A stretch of DNA of 35,874 bases from CAZOAR01 sp964577985 (lineage in GTDB: Bacteria > Gemmatimonadota > CAZMKB01 > CAZNLH01): NCBI GenBank assembly GCA_964577985.1, contig CAZOAR010000027.1:1-35874 (forward strand), read 5' to 3'. This document shows positions 16,564 to 25,157 of this stretch, one piece after another (the first letter of the stretch is position 1; every line of letters begins with the position of its first letter). The notes beneath the pieces are model-generated. The model made no database searches. It was not told the DNA's origin and saw only the letters and a program-made list of their open reading frames with translations. The translations under genes were made by a program, and so were the position numbers.

Positions 16564-17103
16564 ATGGCTTTCATCCCATGCATTGCCGAGAATGAAGCAA
16601 CCGGTGAGCTCAAGGATATCTATGACACCATACGGAGCGGGCGTGGTGGAGTCGGCAATATACTCAGGATTCAATCTCTCAACCCGCCCAGCCTCAGGGC
16701 GCATTTCGATCTCTACAGGACGATCATGTTCGGCAGATCATCGCTTGACCGTATCCGACGCGAGATGATTGCGGTCGTCGTCTCATCCCTCAACAACTGT
16801 CGTTATTGAGTGGTGCATCACGGGGGGTCCCTCCGCAGGTTGACCGGCAATAATGCGCTTGCAGACAGTCTCATCGAAGATTACAACTCCGCTCCCGTCT
16901 CCGGAGAGGACCTTGTGATGCTGCGCTATGTGGAGAAGGTGACTGTTGCTCCGTCGTCCGTAACGGGAGACGATACCGAATCGATGCGGGCGGCGGGATT
17001 CAGCGATGAAGAGATACTCGATATCTGCCAGGTCTCGGCGTACTTCGCCTTTGTCAACCGCCTCGCCTCGGGACTCGGTGTCGAACTGGAGGATGAAGAG
17101 TGA
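16564..17103 (+). CDS. AhpD-like (carboxymuconolactone decarboxylase fold) peroxidase-related protein, candidate selenoprotein with in-frame TGA = Sec82
   Basis: Read through one TGA (16807-16809), this gives 179 residues matching the AhpD-like 'peroxidase-related' family over its whole length. The N-terminal part (ILRIQSLNPPSLRAHFDLY, then RREMIAVVVSSLNN) runs straight into CRY-U-VVHHG, where the family normally has CxYCVAHHG. Compared with M. tuberculosis AhpD (Glu118, Cys130, Cys133, His137), the spacing is preserved as Glu67, Cys79, Sec82, His86. Downstream residues 83-179 keep family character (EDLVMLRYVEKVT, MRAAGFSDEEILDICQV, ASGLGVELE). A strong GGAGGT precedes the ATG, and the end overlaps the next gene's GTG. 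A SECIS-like hairpin follows the TGA. Alternatives are a nonsense mutation or sequencing error. Likely a thiol/selenol-dependent hydroperoxide reductase. Confidence 0.85.
16821..16835 (+). promoter_or_regulatory. Bacterial SECIS-like hairpin downstream of the in-frame TGA
   Basis: CGGGGG (16821-16826) pairs with CCTCCG (16830-16835), six pairs with one G-T wobble, around the loop GTC (16827-16829). The first loop base is G and lies 17 bases after the TGA. This agrees with the usual bacterial SECIS rules: apical loop 16-37 nt downstream, short stem, G in the first two loop positions. It would bind SelB to direct selenocysteine insertion. Function is inferred; longer alternative folds were not computed. 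Confidence 0.65.
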
Positions 17104-18884
17104 GTATCATGAGCAGGCGCTATCTTCAACCCGTCTTTCTCGCTTTGCTTGTCTTGTTGATCTCATGTTCGGGAAAGGATAATACGATGTCGGAGCAGGC
17201 CGTGAGTGAACTGAACACGATCTACGCGGATTACTGGGAATATCATCTGGAGACACATCCTCAGTCGGCCACCTACCTCGGAGATCACAGATACGATGAC
17301 AGGCTCGATGACTACTCCGCGGAGGCCTACAACGCGTCGATCGATAAGTACATGGATTATCTCGACAGCGTCTCGGGCTACGACCCGAAGATACTTGACG
17401 GACAGGATCGCCTCAACCTGCTTCTATTCAGACGACTCCTGGAGACGCGTATCGAGGGAGCGCGTTTTCGGCCCTGCCTCACGCCGATAAGTCAGCAGGG
17501 AGGCCCCCACCTGAGCTTCCCGCAGATCGTGTCCTATCATCCGTTCAGGACGGTGCAAGACTATGAAAACTACATAACACGCCTCGACGCGTTCCCGGCG
17601 CAGATCGACCAGATCATCGCGTGCATGGAAGAGGGGATGAGAGAGGAGATTGTGCAGGCGCGGGTCGTGGTAGAGAAGGTCGTCCCACAGCTTGAGGATC
17701 TGATAGTGGACGAGCCTGAGAAGAGCCCGCTGTATCAGCCCCTGTCAGCGTTCAGCGACGAGATCCGGGAGTCTGAACGCGCCAGGATAAGGGGAGAGGT
17801 CGAGAGGGCAATCATGGAGTCGGTCGTCCCGGCATATCAGGAGCTGCTCGTTTTCATAGGAAACAAATATCTTGGTTCCTGCCGGGATGATGCAGGGATC
17901 TGGGCCCTCCCCGATGGTGAAGATCGTTACGCCTACGATATCAGGCACTATACGACTACCGACATGAGCCCCTCGGAAATCCACGACACGGGCCTCAGGG
18001 AGCTGGAACGGATTCGCGGGGAAATGGAGGAGATAAAGGCCAAAGTTGCCTTCCAGGGTAGCCTGACAGAGTTTTTCGAGTACCTGCGTGATGACCCGCA
18101 GTTCTATTATTCTTCCGGTTCCGACCTGATGGATGGCTTCCGGGAGATCCTTGCCCGAATGGACGACAAGCTGCCGCTCCTCTTTGGACATCTCCCGAAG
18201 GCGCCATACGACCTGAAGGCGATCGAGTCGTACCGCGCGAAGGCTGCACCCGCGGCTTACTATTATTCGCCACCGGAAGACGGCTCGCGCCCCGGTTACT
18301 TCTATGTGAACACGTACAGGCCGGACAGCCGTCCTCGCTACACGATGGAGGCGCTGGCCTACCACGAGGCAGTCCCCGGCCACCACCTCCAGATAGCGCT
18401 GGCCCAGGAACTCGACTCGCTCCCCGATTTCCGACAACACGAAGGTTTTACCGTGTTCGTGGAGGGATGGGGGTTATACTCGGAAGGCCTTCCAGCCGAG
18501 GTGGGCCTATACCAGGATCCTTACTCGAGATTCGGGAGGTTGACGTTCGACGCGTGGCGCGCAAGCAGGCTCGTCGTCGATACGGGAATCCACGCGATGA
18601 AGTGGACCCGGGACGATGCGATCAAGTTCCTCGGCGAACGTACCGCCATATCGGAGCACGATGTGATCTCGGAGGTCGACCGCTATATCGCGTGGCCCGG
18701 GCAGGCGCTGGCCTACAAGATAGGGGAGTTGAAGATAAGGGAGCTGCGAGACAGGGCCGAAGCCGCCCTGGGCGATCGGTTCGATCTGCGGGAGTTCCAC
18801 GATGTACTGTTGAGAAACGGCTCGATCCCGCTCGATATTATGACGGAAGAGATTGACGCGTGGATTGAAAGGAAAGGCGCCTGA
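17100..18884 (+). CDS. DUF885 family lipoprotein, putative metal-dependent hydrolase/peptidase
   Basis: A 594-residue exported protein of the DUF885 family, of unknown substrate. A signal sequence with a lipobox-like end (LLVLLISC, Cys near residue 24) suggests an outer- or inner-membrane lipoprotein. The conserved putative zinc site HEAVPGHH starts at His422-Glu423, and EGWGLYSE lies at 455-462, as expected for this metallopeptidase-like fold. Start GTG at 17100 overlaps the stop of the AhpD-like gene and has GGAGG 7 bases ahead; an in-frame ATG at 17109 is the alternative. Operon mates are the M28 peptidase and the AhpD-like protein, so peptide degradation in the envelope is plausible. Confidence 0.88.
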   Translation: MSIMSRRYLQPVFLALLVLLISCSGKDNTMSEQAVSELNTIYADYWEYHLETHPQSATYLGDHRYDDRLDDYSAEAYNASIDKYMDYLDSVSGYDPKILDGQDRLNLLLFRRLLETRIEGARFRPCLTPISQQGGPHLSFPQIVSYHPFRTVQDYENYITRLDAFPAQIDQIIACMEEGMREEIVQARVVVEKVVPQLEDLIVDEPEKSPLYQPLSAFSDEIRESERARIRGEVERAIMESVVPAYQELLVFIGNKYLGSCRDDAGIWALPDGEDRYAYDIRHYTTTDMSPSEIHDTGLRELERIRGEMEEIKAKVAFQGSLTEFFEYLRDDPQFYYSSGSDLMDGFREILARMDDKLPLLFGHLPKAPYDLKAIESYRAKAAPAAYYYSPPEDGSRPGYFYVNTYRPDSRPRYTMEALAYHEAVPGHHLQIALAQELDSLPDFRQHEGFTVFVEGWGLYSEGLPAEVGLYQDPYSRFGRLTFDAWRASRLVVDTGIHAMKWTRDDAIKFLGERTAISEHDVISEVDRYIAWPGQALAYKIGELKIRELRDRAEAALGDRFDLREFHDVLLRNGSIPLDIMTEEIDAWIERKGA

Positions 18885-18894
18885 TCCCGCGCCT
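18875..18894 (-). terminator. Possible terminator for trpS overlapping the DUF885 3' end
   Basis: On the minus strand AGGCGC and GCGCCT form a perfect 6-bp stem with an 8-base loop, followed by the T-rich TTCCTTTC. It begins 13 bases after the trpS stop. The stem is short, so strength is uncertain. Confidence 0.4.
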
Positions 18895-18906
18895 CCTCAT
18901 CACTGA

Positions 18907-19908
18907 TCAGAAGTAGTTGAGCCCCATGGCCTCGCGCGCGGCGTGCAGGGTGGCGCATGCCTCCTCGCGGGCCTTTTTCGAGCCGCGTTCAAGGATATCC
19001 TCTATGATGCCATCCTGTTTCTCGAAGCTGGCTCGTCGTTCACGTATCGGGGCGAGAAAACGCTCGAGCGCATCGATGAGACGTTTCTTGCACTCCACGT
19101 CTCCCACAGTCCCCTTCCTGTAGCGATCTTCGAGCTCCTTCACCTCATCGCTGTCGTCGTTGAACTGGTTGTGGTAGATGAAGAGCGGGTTCCCCTCCAC
19201 GTGTCCAGGATCGGTGGCGTGGATCCGGGTCGGGTCGGTATACATCGACCGCACCTTCTTCTCCACGAGTTCCGGCGGATCGGATAGGAAGATCGCATTG
19301 TCCAGCGACTTGCTCATCTTCGCCTGGCCATCTGTTCCGACGAGCGTGGAGAGGCCGCTCGTTCCGGTCTCGGGCTCGGGGAAGACCTCACCATAGAGCG
19401 TGTTGAACCGGCGGGCTATCTCCCTGGTAAGCTCTATGTGGGATTCCTGGTCCTTCCCGACCGGCACCAGGTCAGCGCGCACCATGAGTATGTCCGCCGC
19501 CTGCAGGATCGGGTATGCGAGCAGCCCCACTGAAGGGTTCTCGATGTGCAGTGACTTGAGAATATCCTTGAGCGTGGGAATCCGCTGCACGCGGGGGACG
19601 GTTACGAGCATGTTGAATATCAGAGCGAGTTCTGTAACTTCCGGAACCTTTGACTGTACATATATGGTGTTCTTATCCGGATCGATGCCGACGCTCAGAT
19701 AGTCGAGCACTATCTCCCGTATGTTCTCCGGAATGTGGTGGATCGTCTCTACACCGGTGTGTGTCGTGAGCGTGTGATAGTCCGCGAGAAAGAAGAAACA
19801 CTCGTATTCGTCCTGGAACTTGACTCTCTGAGTCAGGCTCCCGACATAGTGGCCGAGATGAAGTTTCCCGGTCGGACGATCGCCGGTCAGGATACGTTTT
19901 TTCTGCAT
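18907..19908 (-). CDS. trpS: Tryptophan--tRNA ligase
   Basis: Charges tRNA-Trp with tryptophan. Class I synthetase of 333 residues, standard TrpS length. The ATG at 19908 is chosen because the mature family start (MQKKRILTGDRPTGKLHLGH) begins there and AAGGAGAGG lies just upstream; the in-frame extension to 20040 has no family similarity. Signatures: the HIGH-type motif HLGH near residue 17-20, the Trp-site segment around the conserved PILQAADIL, and the KMSKS loop AKMSKS. It is transcribed toward the DUF885 gene and divergently from the aminotransferase. Confidence 0.97.
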   Translation of the reverse strand: MQKKRILTGDRPTGKLHLGHYVGSLTQRVKFQDEYECFFFLADYHTLTTHTGVETIHHIPENIREIVLDYLSVGIDPDKNTIYVQSKVPEVTELALIFNMLVTVPRVQRIPTLKDILKSLHIENPSVGLLAYPILQAADILMVRADLVPVGKDQESHIELTREIARRFNTLYGEVFPEPETGTSGLSTLVGTDGQAKMSKSLDNAIFLSDPPELVEKKVRSMYTDPTRIHATDPGHVEGNPLFIYHNQFNDDSDEVKELEDRYRKGTVGDVECKKRLIDALERFLAPIRERRASFEKQDGIIEDILERGSKKAREEACATLHAAREAMGLNYF

Positions 19909-19932
19909 GGGTTCGTTCCTCTCCTTGGCTGT

Positions 19933-19946
19933 CCGGCGTTCGCCGG
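19933..19946 (-). other. Compact hairpin in the trpS leader
   Basis: CCGGCG-TT-CGCCGG (plus strand) is a perfect 6-bp inverted repeat with a 2-base loop (realistically 5 pairs and a 4-base loop), located just upstream of the trpS ribosome site in a ~200-base leader. No Trp-codon leader peptide or T-box signature was seen, so a regulatory role is only a possibility. Confidence 0.35.
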
Positions 19947-20112
19947 TGTCCCCGGAAGATACATATAGTTGATAAGCCGCTCTAATCGACTGATCCTGGC
20001 TGCGCTGGAGATTTGCCGCTCGCTCTCCTCGCGCGATCAACGATGATCAGTGCTGGTCATCACAAAGATGGTTACTCCTGGAGCGGTGCGAGCCAGTGCG
20101 ATGACCGCACTA

Positions 20113-20142
20113 AATCTAAGGGAAGTTGATCGATGTTGTCAA
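20113..20142 (-). promoter_or_regulatory. Sigma-70-type promoter for trpS
   Basis: On the minus strand a consensus TTGACA (20142-20137) is followed after 18 bases by TAGATT (20118-20113). The start would be near 20106, giving a leader of about 200 bases. The rest of the 368-base gap (19909-20276) contains the opposite-strand promoter and the leader hairpin described separately. Confidence 0.65.
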
Positions 20143-20159
20143 CTCCCCGCTTTTTCTCC

Positions 20160-20188
20160 TTGCCAAAAGGCCGGGTGCGCTGTAGATT
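20160..20188 (+). promoter_or_regulatory. Sigma-70-type promoter for the aminotransferase / DUF4139 unit
   Basis: TTGCCA (20160-20165), a 17-base spacer and TAGATT (20183-20188). It lies 18 bases from the trpS promoter on the other strand, so the two form a divergent control region. The -10 is identical to those assigned to trpS and tRNA-Glu. Confidence 0.55.
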
Positions 20189-20276
20189 AGAAAAACTTCA
20201 GCGATCAAACACGCATCAGGCTCATCTCTGCTCATGAACGACAAAAAGCCTTACAGCAGGAAATAAGGATCCCGGG

Positions 20277-21398
20277 ATGCTGGACGATTTCCGTTCTCTC
20301 TTTCCTATTACAAAACAGACCTGTTACCTCAACCACGCAGCGGTCTCTCCGATGTCAACCCGGGTGACAGACGCGCTACACAATTATATTGCTATTCGAT
20401 CCGAGGGCATTATCGATCCCTATGAGCAGAATGTCGAGAAGAGTAATGAGATCCGCGGTCTCATAGCCGAACTCATCAGCGCGCCGGCCGATCGCATCGG
20501 TCTCGTGAAGAACACCTCAACAGGGTTCAACATACTCGCCAGCGGTTTGAAGTGGAAGAAGGGGGACCATGTTCTCCTCAATGACATGGAGTTTCCCGCG
20601 AACATCTACCCGTTTCTGAATCTCGAGCGTCTGGGCGTGGAAGTGGAGTTTGTAAAGAACCACGACGGGCTCGTGACGGTGGAGGATTATGCAGGGGCGA
20701 TGCGGGCAGAGACGGTGCTGGTCTCGATAAGTCACGTCCAGTTTCTCAATGGACTACGCAGTGACCTCGAAGCGCTGGGTGCGGTCTGCAGGGAGAGGGG
20801 TGTCATCTTCGCAGTCGATCCGATTCAATCCGCAGGCGCCATGGAGATAGATGTGAACGCGCAGAAGATCGATTTTATGTCGTGTGGGGGACACAAGTGG
20901 TTGATGGGGCCGATGGGGACCGGGTTTGTCTATCTGAGTCAGGATGTTCAGGACCGGATGTCACAGGCGTATGTGGGATGGCTCAGCGTGAAGGATGCGT
21001 GGAACTTCTTCGATTATCGTCTCGATCTTCTCGATTCCGCCGAGCGATTCGAGATTGCCACCGACAACTGGATGGGTCTCTGGGGATTCTGCGAGTCGTT
21101 GAGGCTGCTCCTCGAGGTGGGGAAAAAGAACGTGACCGAAAGGATTCTCTCTCTCACGGACCATCTCGCGGAGGGTCTTGAGGAGAGGGGGTGCGAAGTA
21201 GTGAGCCCGAGAGGAGATGGGATGAAGTCGGGTATCGTCCTCTTCTCTGCCGGCCATGACAATGAAGAGGTGCACCGCAGGCTGGGAGATCGGAACATTC
21301 GCATCTCACTACGCGAGGGACTCCTGCGCTGCTCACCGCATTTCTACAACAGCATGGATGAAATCGACACGCTCCTGGCCGGCATGAGTGGAGCGTGA
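20277..21398 (+). CDS. Class V PLP-dependent aminotransferase (cysteine desulfurase/isopenicillin-epimerase-like)
   Basis: A 373-residue cytoplasmic fold-type I PLP enzyme. It begins with the class V hallmark LNHAAVSPMS. The PLP phosphate contact NTSTGFN and the cofactor aspartate in AVDPIQSAGA are present. The Schiff-base lysine is in SCGGHKWLMGP. The C-terminal small domain ends RCSPHFYNSMDEID, typical of this family. Motifs do not decide between desulfurase, lyase or epimerase activity; no mobile-loop active-site Cys of the SufS type is evident. The DUF4139 gene follows after 46 bases and may share the transcript. Confidence 0.88.
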   Translation: MLDDFRSLFPITKQTCYLNHAAVSPMSTRVTDALHNYIAIRSEGIIDPYEQNVEKSNEIRGLIAELISAPADRIGLVKNTSTGFNILASGLKWKKGDHVLLNDMEFPANIYPFLNLERLGVEVEFVKNHDGLVTVEDYAGAMRAETVLVSISHVQFLNGLRSDLEALGAVCRERGVIFAVDPIQSAGAMEIDVNAQKIDFMSCGGHKWLMGPMGTGFVYLSQDVQDRMSQAYVGWLSVKDAWNFFDYRLDLLDSAERFEIATDNWMGLWGFCESLRLLLEVGKKNVTERILSLTDHLAEGLEERGCEVVSPRGDGMKSGIVLFSAGHDNEEVHRRLGDRNIRISLREGLLRCSPHFYNSMDEIDTLLAGMSGA

Positions 21399-21444
21399 CA
21401 GGCTGGCTCCAGCCAGCGATATCTTACAGCCGGAGGTGCTGAAA

Positions 21445-22896
21445 ATGAACATGAAGAACGTTCTCTGTGTGATGGGCGCCCTGGTGCTGACGGCGTCTTC
21501 AGCGGGATACGCCGCGGCGGGAACAGGAATGGCGGCCGTCACCCTCGATGACCAGAAGGAGGTTGGCCTCACCGTATACAATCAGGACCTGGGGCTGGTG
21601 AAGGATCGCCGGTCTATAAGTCTCTCGAAGGGGATGTTCTCCCTCGAGTTCAAAGATGTCGCGTCGGGGATAGATCCCACGACCGTCCACATAAGGTCGC
21701 TGAAGAATCCGGGAGCGCTCGCTGTCCACGAGCAGAACTATGAATATGATCTCCTGAACCCCGACAAGTTGCTGGAGAAGTATGTCGGGAAGGATGTAAG
21801 ACTGATCGAGATAAACCCGGAGACTGGAGAAGAAACCGCCTCCACTGCGACCATATTGAGTACAGGCAGCAGCGGTATCGTGTATCGTACGGTAGAGGGC
21901 ATCACGTTCGAGCCGAAAGGCGGTGAGACGCCGTACAGAAGGTGGTTTTTTCCAGGGATCCCGGACAATCTTATCAGCAAGCCAACGCTGGTCTGGCTGC
22001 TCGAGAGCGACCGGCGCGGCAGCCAGGATGTTGAGATCTCTTATCTCACATCGGGAATAAACTGGAGGGCGGATTATGTCGGGCTCCTGAACGAGGATGA
22101 TACCGCGATGGACCTTACCGGCTGGGTGACGATCGACAACCAGAGCGGAGCGACATACAGGAACGCCAGTCTGCAACTGGTTGCGGGAGACATCCACCGC
22201 GCCGAACGGTATCCGAAGTCGCTCGAACGCAGAGGCAGGCGCATGGAATCGATGGAGATGGCCTCGAAACCGCAGTTTCAGGAGAAGGCGTTCTTCGAGT
22301 ACCACCTCTATACGCTCGACAGGAAGACCACGATCAAGGAGAAACAGACAAAGCAGATGACTCTCTTCGACGCGCCCGGGGTGTCTGTCGAGAAGAAGTA
22401 CATTTACAAGAGTCAGGGCAGGTATTATTTCCGCGCGACGGAGCCCGTGAAAGAAAAAGTGGGGGTCTACCTGAAGATGGAGAACAACAAGGCGTCGAGC
22501 ATGGGTCTTCCTCTTCCCGCGGGGATAGTCAGGGTGTACAAGATGGATGATGATGGATCCGCTCAATTCCTCGGTGAAGACAGGATAGATCATACACCCG
22601 TGGACGAGGCCCTTGATGTCAAGATCGGCACGGCCTTCGACATTGTAGCCGAGAGAAAGCAGACCGATTTCAAGAAGATAGGAACCCGTGTCTACCAGAG
22701 CTCCTATGAGATATCTCTCAGGAATCACAAGAAGGAAGGCGTGGTAGTGGAGGTGCTCGAGCAGATTCCTGGGGATTGGGAGATCCTCAACAGCAGCCAC
22801 AAGTATGAGAAAAAGAGGGCGGACCAGATCAGCTTCAATGTCAAGGTCGGCGCGGGTGGAGAAGAGTTGGTGACGTATCGTGTTCAGATAAAATAG
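21445..22896 (+). CDS. Exported DUF4139 domain-containing protein
   Basis: A 483-residue secreted protein of unknown function. The ATG at 21445 is chosen for its GGAGGTG ribosome site and the signal peptide that follows (about 1-24, ending GYAAAG). The rest is beta-rich and matches the DUF4139 pattern, with LTVYNQDLGLVKDRRSI near the N-terminus, SYLTSGINWRADYVGLL in the middle and a C-terminal beta segment with VEVLEQIPGDWEIL. No catalytic motif is recognised. Extracytoplasmic location is supported by the signal peptide. Confidence 0.8.
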   Translation: MNMKNVLCVMGALVLTASSAGYAAAGTGMAAVTLDDQKEVGLTVYNQDLGLVKDRRSISLSKGMFSLEFKDVASGIDPTTVHIRSLKNPGALAVHEQNYEYDLLNPDKLLEKYVGKDVRLIEINPETGEETASTATILSTGSSGIVYRTVEGITFEPKGGETPYRRWFFPGIPDNLISKPTLVWLLESDRRGSQDVEISYLTSGINWRADYVGLLNEDDTAMDLTGWVTIDNQSGATYRNASLQLVAGDIHRAERYPKSLERRGRRMESMEMASKPQFQEKAFFEYHLYTLDRKTTIKEKQTKQMTLFDAPGVSVEKKYIYKSQGRYYFRATEPVKEKVGVYLKMENNKASSMGLPLPAGIVRVYKMDDDGSAQFLGEDRIDHTPVDEALDVKIGTAFDIVAERKQTDFKKIGTRVYQSSYEISLRNHKKEGVVVEVLEQIPGDWEILNSSHKYEKKRADQISFNVKVGAGGEELVTYRVQIK

Positions 22897-22947
22897 CGGG
22901 GAAGGCCCGGCGCGAAACCGTGAAAGTTACAGGAGAGCGGACTGGAA

Positions 22948-25083
22948 GTGAAGACGGCAATTAAGAACATACGCAAGAGAGACGGGAGTCTCGAGACGTT
23001 CGATCCCGGGAAGATCCGGGCCGCGATGGATAACGCCATGATCTCCGTCGAACGGGAATCCCCGGATCTCTTGGAGGAACTGACCGGCAAGGTGGTCGAG
23101 GGTCTGTCCGAACGATACCGGGGAGAGGTGCCGGGTGTGGAATCGGTCCAGAACATGGTGGAGGAGGTCCTGATCGCCGAAGGAATGACCGACGTCGCGC
23201 GTGCGTACATCCTCTACCGCCAGAGACGCACGGAGGCCCGGCAGGCAAAAGGACTCTTCGGTGTTCAGGACGATCTGAAACTGACCGTCAACGCGGTGAA
23301 GGTCCTGGAGAAACGCTATCTGCGCAAGGATGAAGAGGGGAGGGTGGTCGAGACGCCGAGGGGAATGCTGCGCAGAGTTGCCAAGGCGGTTGCGTCGATA
23401 GAATCGGAATACCTGGAGAGAGGAGAAGTGGAAGAACTCCAGGAGGATTTTTACGGAATGATGCTCAGGCGCGAGTTTCTTCCCAACTCTCCCACCCTGA
23501 TGAATGCCGGCACGGAGCTGGGACAACTGGCGGCCTGCTTCGTGGTGCCTGTAGAAGATTCGATGTCAGGGATCTTCGACGCGATCAAGTCGATGGCGCT
23601 CATACATCAGTCCGGGGGGGGCACCGGCTTTTCCTTCTCGAGGCTGAGACCGAGGAACGACATGGTCAAATCGACGGGCGGTATAGCCTCCGGACCGGTT
23701 TCGTTCATGCAGGTGTTCGACAGGGCGACGGAGGTGATCCGCCAGGGCGGGAGAAGAAGAGGTGCAAACATGGGGATGCTCAGGGTGGATCATCCGGACA
23801 TCCTGGAGTTCATATCTTCCAAGACAAAGGAAGATATTATGAACAACTTCAACATCTCGGTCGCGGTGACCGACGAGTTCATAGAGGCCGTCAGGGGAGA
23901 GAGAAAATACGACCTGATCAACCCTCGCAACGGGAAGGCATCGGGGCGCCTGAGGGCCAGGGACGTGTTCGATCTCCTGGTCCAGATGGCGTGGATGAAC
24001 GGAGACCCCGGGATGATCTTCATCGACAGGATAAACAGGGAGAACCCGACACCCCTGCTCGGCGACATCGAGAGCACGAACCCATGTGGGGAGCAGCCTC
24101 TCCTCCCGTTCGAGGCGTGCAACCTCGGCTCCATAAACCTCTCTGAGATGATGGATGGCCCCTCGATCGACAGGGAAAAACTGGAAAGGGCGGTATCGCT
24201 CGCGGTGCGGTTTCTCGATGATGTTATCGACGTCAACCTCTATCCGTCACCGGAGATAGAGGAGATGACCAGGGGCAACAGAAAGATCGGGCTCGGTGTG
24301 ATGGGGTTCGCGGAGATGCTCATCAAGGCGGGCATACCATACGATTCGGTTAAGGCCCTTGCCATGGCGGAGGAGGTTATGGCATTCATAAGGGCGAAGG
24401 CGAGAGAAGAATCGATGCGGCTCGCACAATTGAAGGGCTCATTCCCCAACTTCACGGGCAGCGTGTGGGAGCGAGACGGGTTTGTCTCCATGCGCAACGC
24501 GACACTGACAACGGTCGCGCCAACCGGTACCATCAGCCTGATAGCGGGGGTCTCGAGCGGCATAGAACCTCTTTTCGCTCTCTGCTACGTCAGGACGGTC
24601 ATAGAGGGGACAAGACTCCTGGAGAAGAATCCCCTCTTCGTGTCGGCCGCAAAGCGGGGCGGTTACTACGATGATGAGTTGATGACAGAGATAGCAAGGA
24701 GGGGCTCGATCCGGGAGTTGAGATCGATTCCTGAGGAGGAGAGGAAGCTCTTCGTCACGGGATTCGATATCGATCCGCGTTGGCATGTCAAGATGCAGGC
24801 CGCTTTCCAGAAGTATACCGACAACGCGGTATCAAAAACAGTCAACCTGCCCGGGGATGCCAGCCTGCAGGACGTCAGAGATATCTATATGATGGCGTAC
24901 GATCTGGGCTGTAAAGGGATAACTATCTACCGCTATGGCAGCCACTCCGGCCAGGTGCTTTCTTTCAGTGCCGGCCTCGAAGACAGGGATCAGGTAATCG
25001 TTCACCCCGATCTCGTCCGGAGCGCTGGTGTCCTGGAGGTAGGGCCCGAATGGACAGGAGACTGCAAGACGTGTGCTTACTGA
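22948..25083 (+). CDS. nrdJ: Adenosylcobalamin-dependent (class II) ribonucleotide reductase with ATP-cone
   Basis: Reduces ribonucleotides to deoxyribonucleotides using a B12-derived radical, independent of oxygen. It is 711 residues from a GTG start with AGGAG upstream. An N-terminal ATP-cone (about 1-95, KNIRKRDGSLETFDPGKI) implies overall activity control by ATP/dATP. The catalytic set is intact: redox pair Cys197 (AACFVVP) and Cys391 (FEACNLGSINL), and thiyl-radical Cys380 with Glu382 in NPCGEQ. The C-terminus is short, ending GDCKTCAY, whose Cys pair may shuttle electrons. It lacks the TSCPD-type domain present in the paralogue downstream. It follows the DUF4139 gene by 51 bases without a visible promoter. 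Confidence 0.95.
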   Translation: MKTAIKNIRKRDGSLETFDPGKIRAAMDNAMISVERESPDLLEELTGKVVEGLSERYRGEVPGVESVQNMVEEVLIAEGMTDVARAYILYRQRRTEARQAKGLFGVQDDLKLTVNAVKVLEKRYLRKDEEGRVVETPRGMLRRVAKAVASIESEYLERGEVEELQEDFYGMMLRREFLPNSPTLMNAGTELGQLAACFVVPVEDSMSGIFDAIKSMALIHQSGGGTGFSFSRLRPRNDMVKSTGGIASGPVSFMQVFDRATEVIRQGGRRRGANMGMLRVDHPDILEFISSKTKEDIMNNFNISVAVTDEFIEAVRGERKYDLINPRNGKASGRLRARDVFDLLVQMAWMNGDPGMIFIDRINRENPTPLLGDIESTNPCGEQPLLPFEACNLGSINLSEMMDGPSIDREKLERAVSLAVRFLDDVIDVNLYPSPEIEEMTRGNRKIGLGVMGFAEMLIKAGIPYDSVKALAMAEEVMAFIRAKAREESMRLAQLKGSFPNFTGSVWERDGFVSMRNATLTTVAPTGTISLIAGVSSGIEPLFALCYVRTVIEGTRLLEKNPLFVSAAKRGGYYDDELMTEIARRGSIRELRSIPEEERKLFVTGFDIDPRWHVKMQAAFQKYTDNAVSKTVNLPGDASLQDVRDIYMMAYDLGCKGITIYRYGSHSGQVLSFSAGLEDRDQVIVHPDLVRSAGVLEVGPEWTGDCKTCAY

Positions 25084-25157
25084 TATTACAGTTATGGTGT
25101 CGGGTCTGTTCTGACAGGCCACAGTTGGAGGAAGTGCTTGATAGAGTGCCCATTGAT

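Noticed and set aside
16564..16809. AhpD-like region as two separate short genes, or as a pseudogene split by a stop at 16807
   Set aside because: The second piece has no ribosome site at its GTG (16810), both halves match one protein family without a frame change, and a SECIS-like hairpin follows the TGA. Recoding explains all of this better, though a sequencing error remains possible.
19909..20040. N-terminal extension of trpS
   Set aside because: The extra 44 residues have no TrpS similarity, and AAGGAGAGG sits directly before the ATG at 19908.
19909..20106. T-box or Trp attenuator in the trpS leader
   Set aside because: No T-box core, no leader peptide with tandem Trp codons and no terminator/antiterminator pair visible; only one small hairpin.
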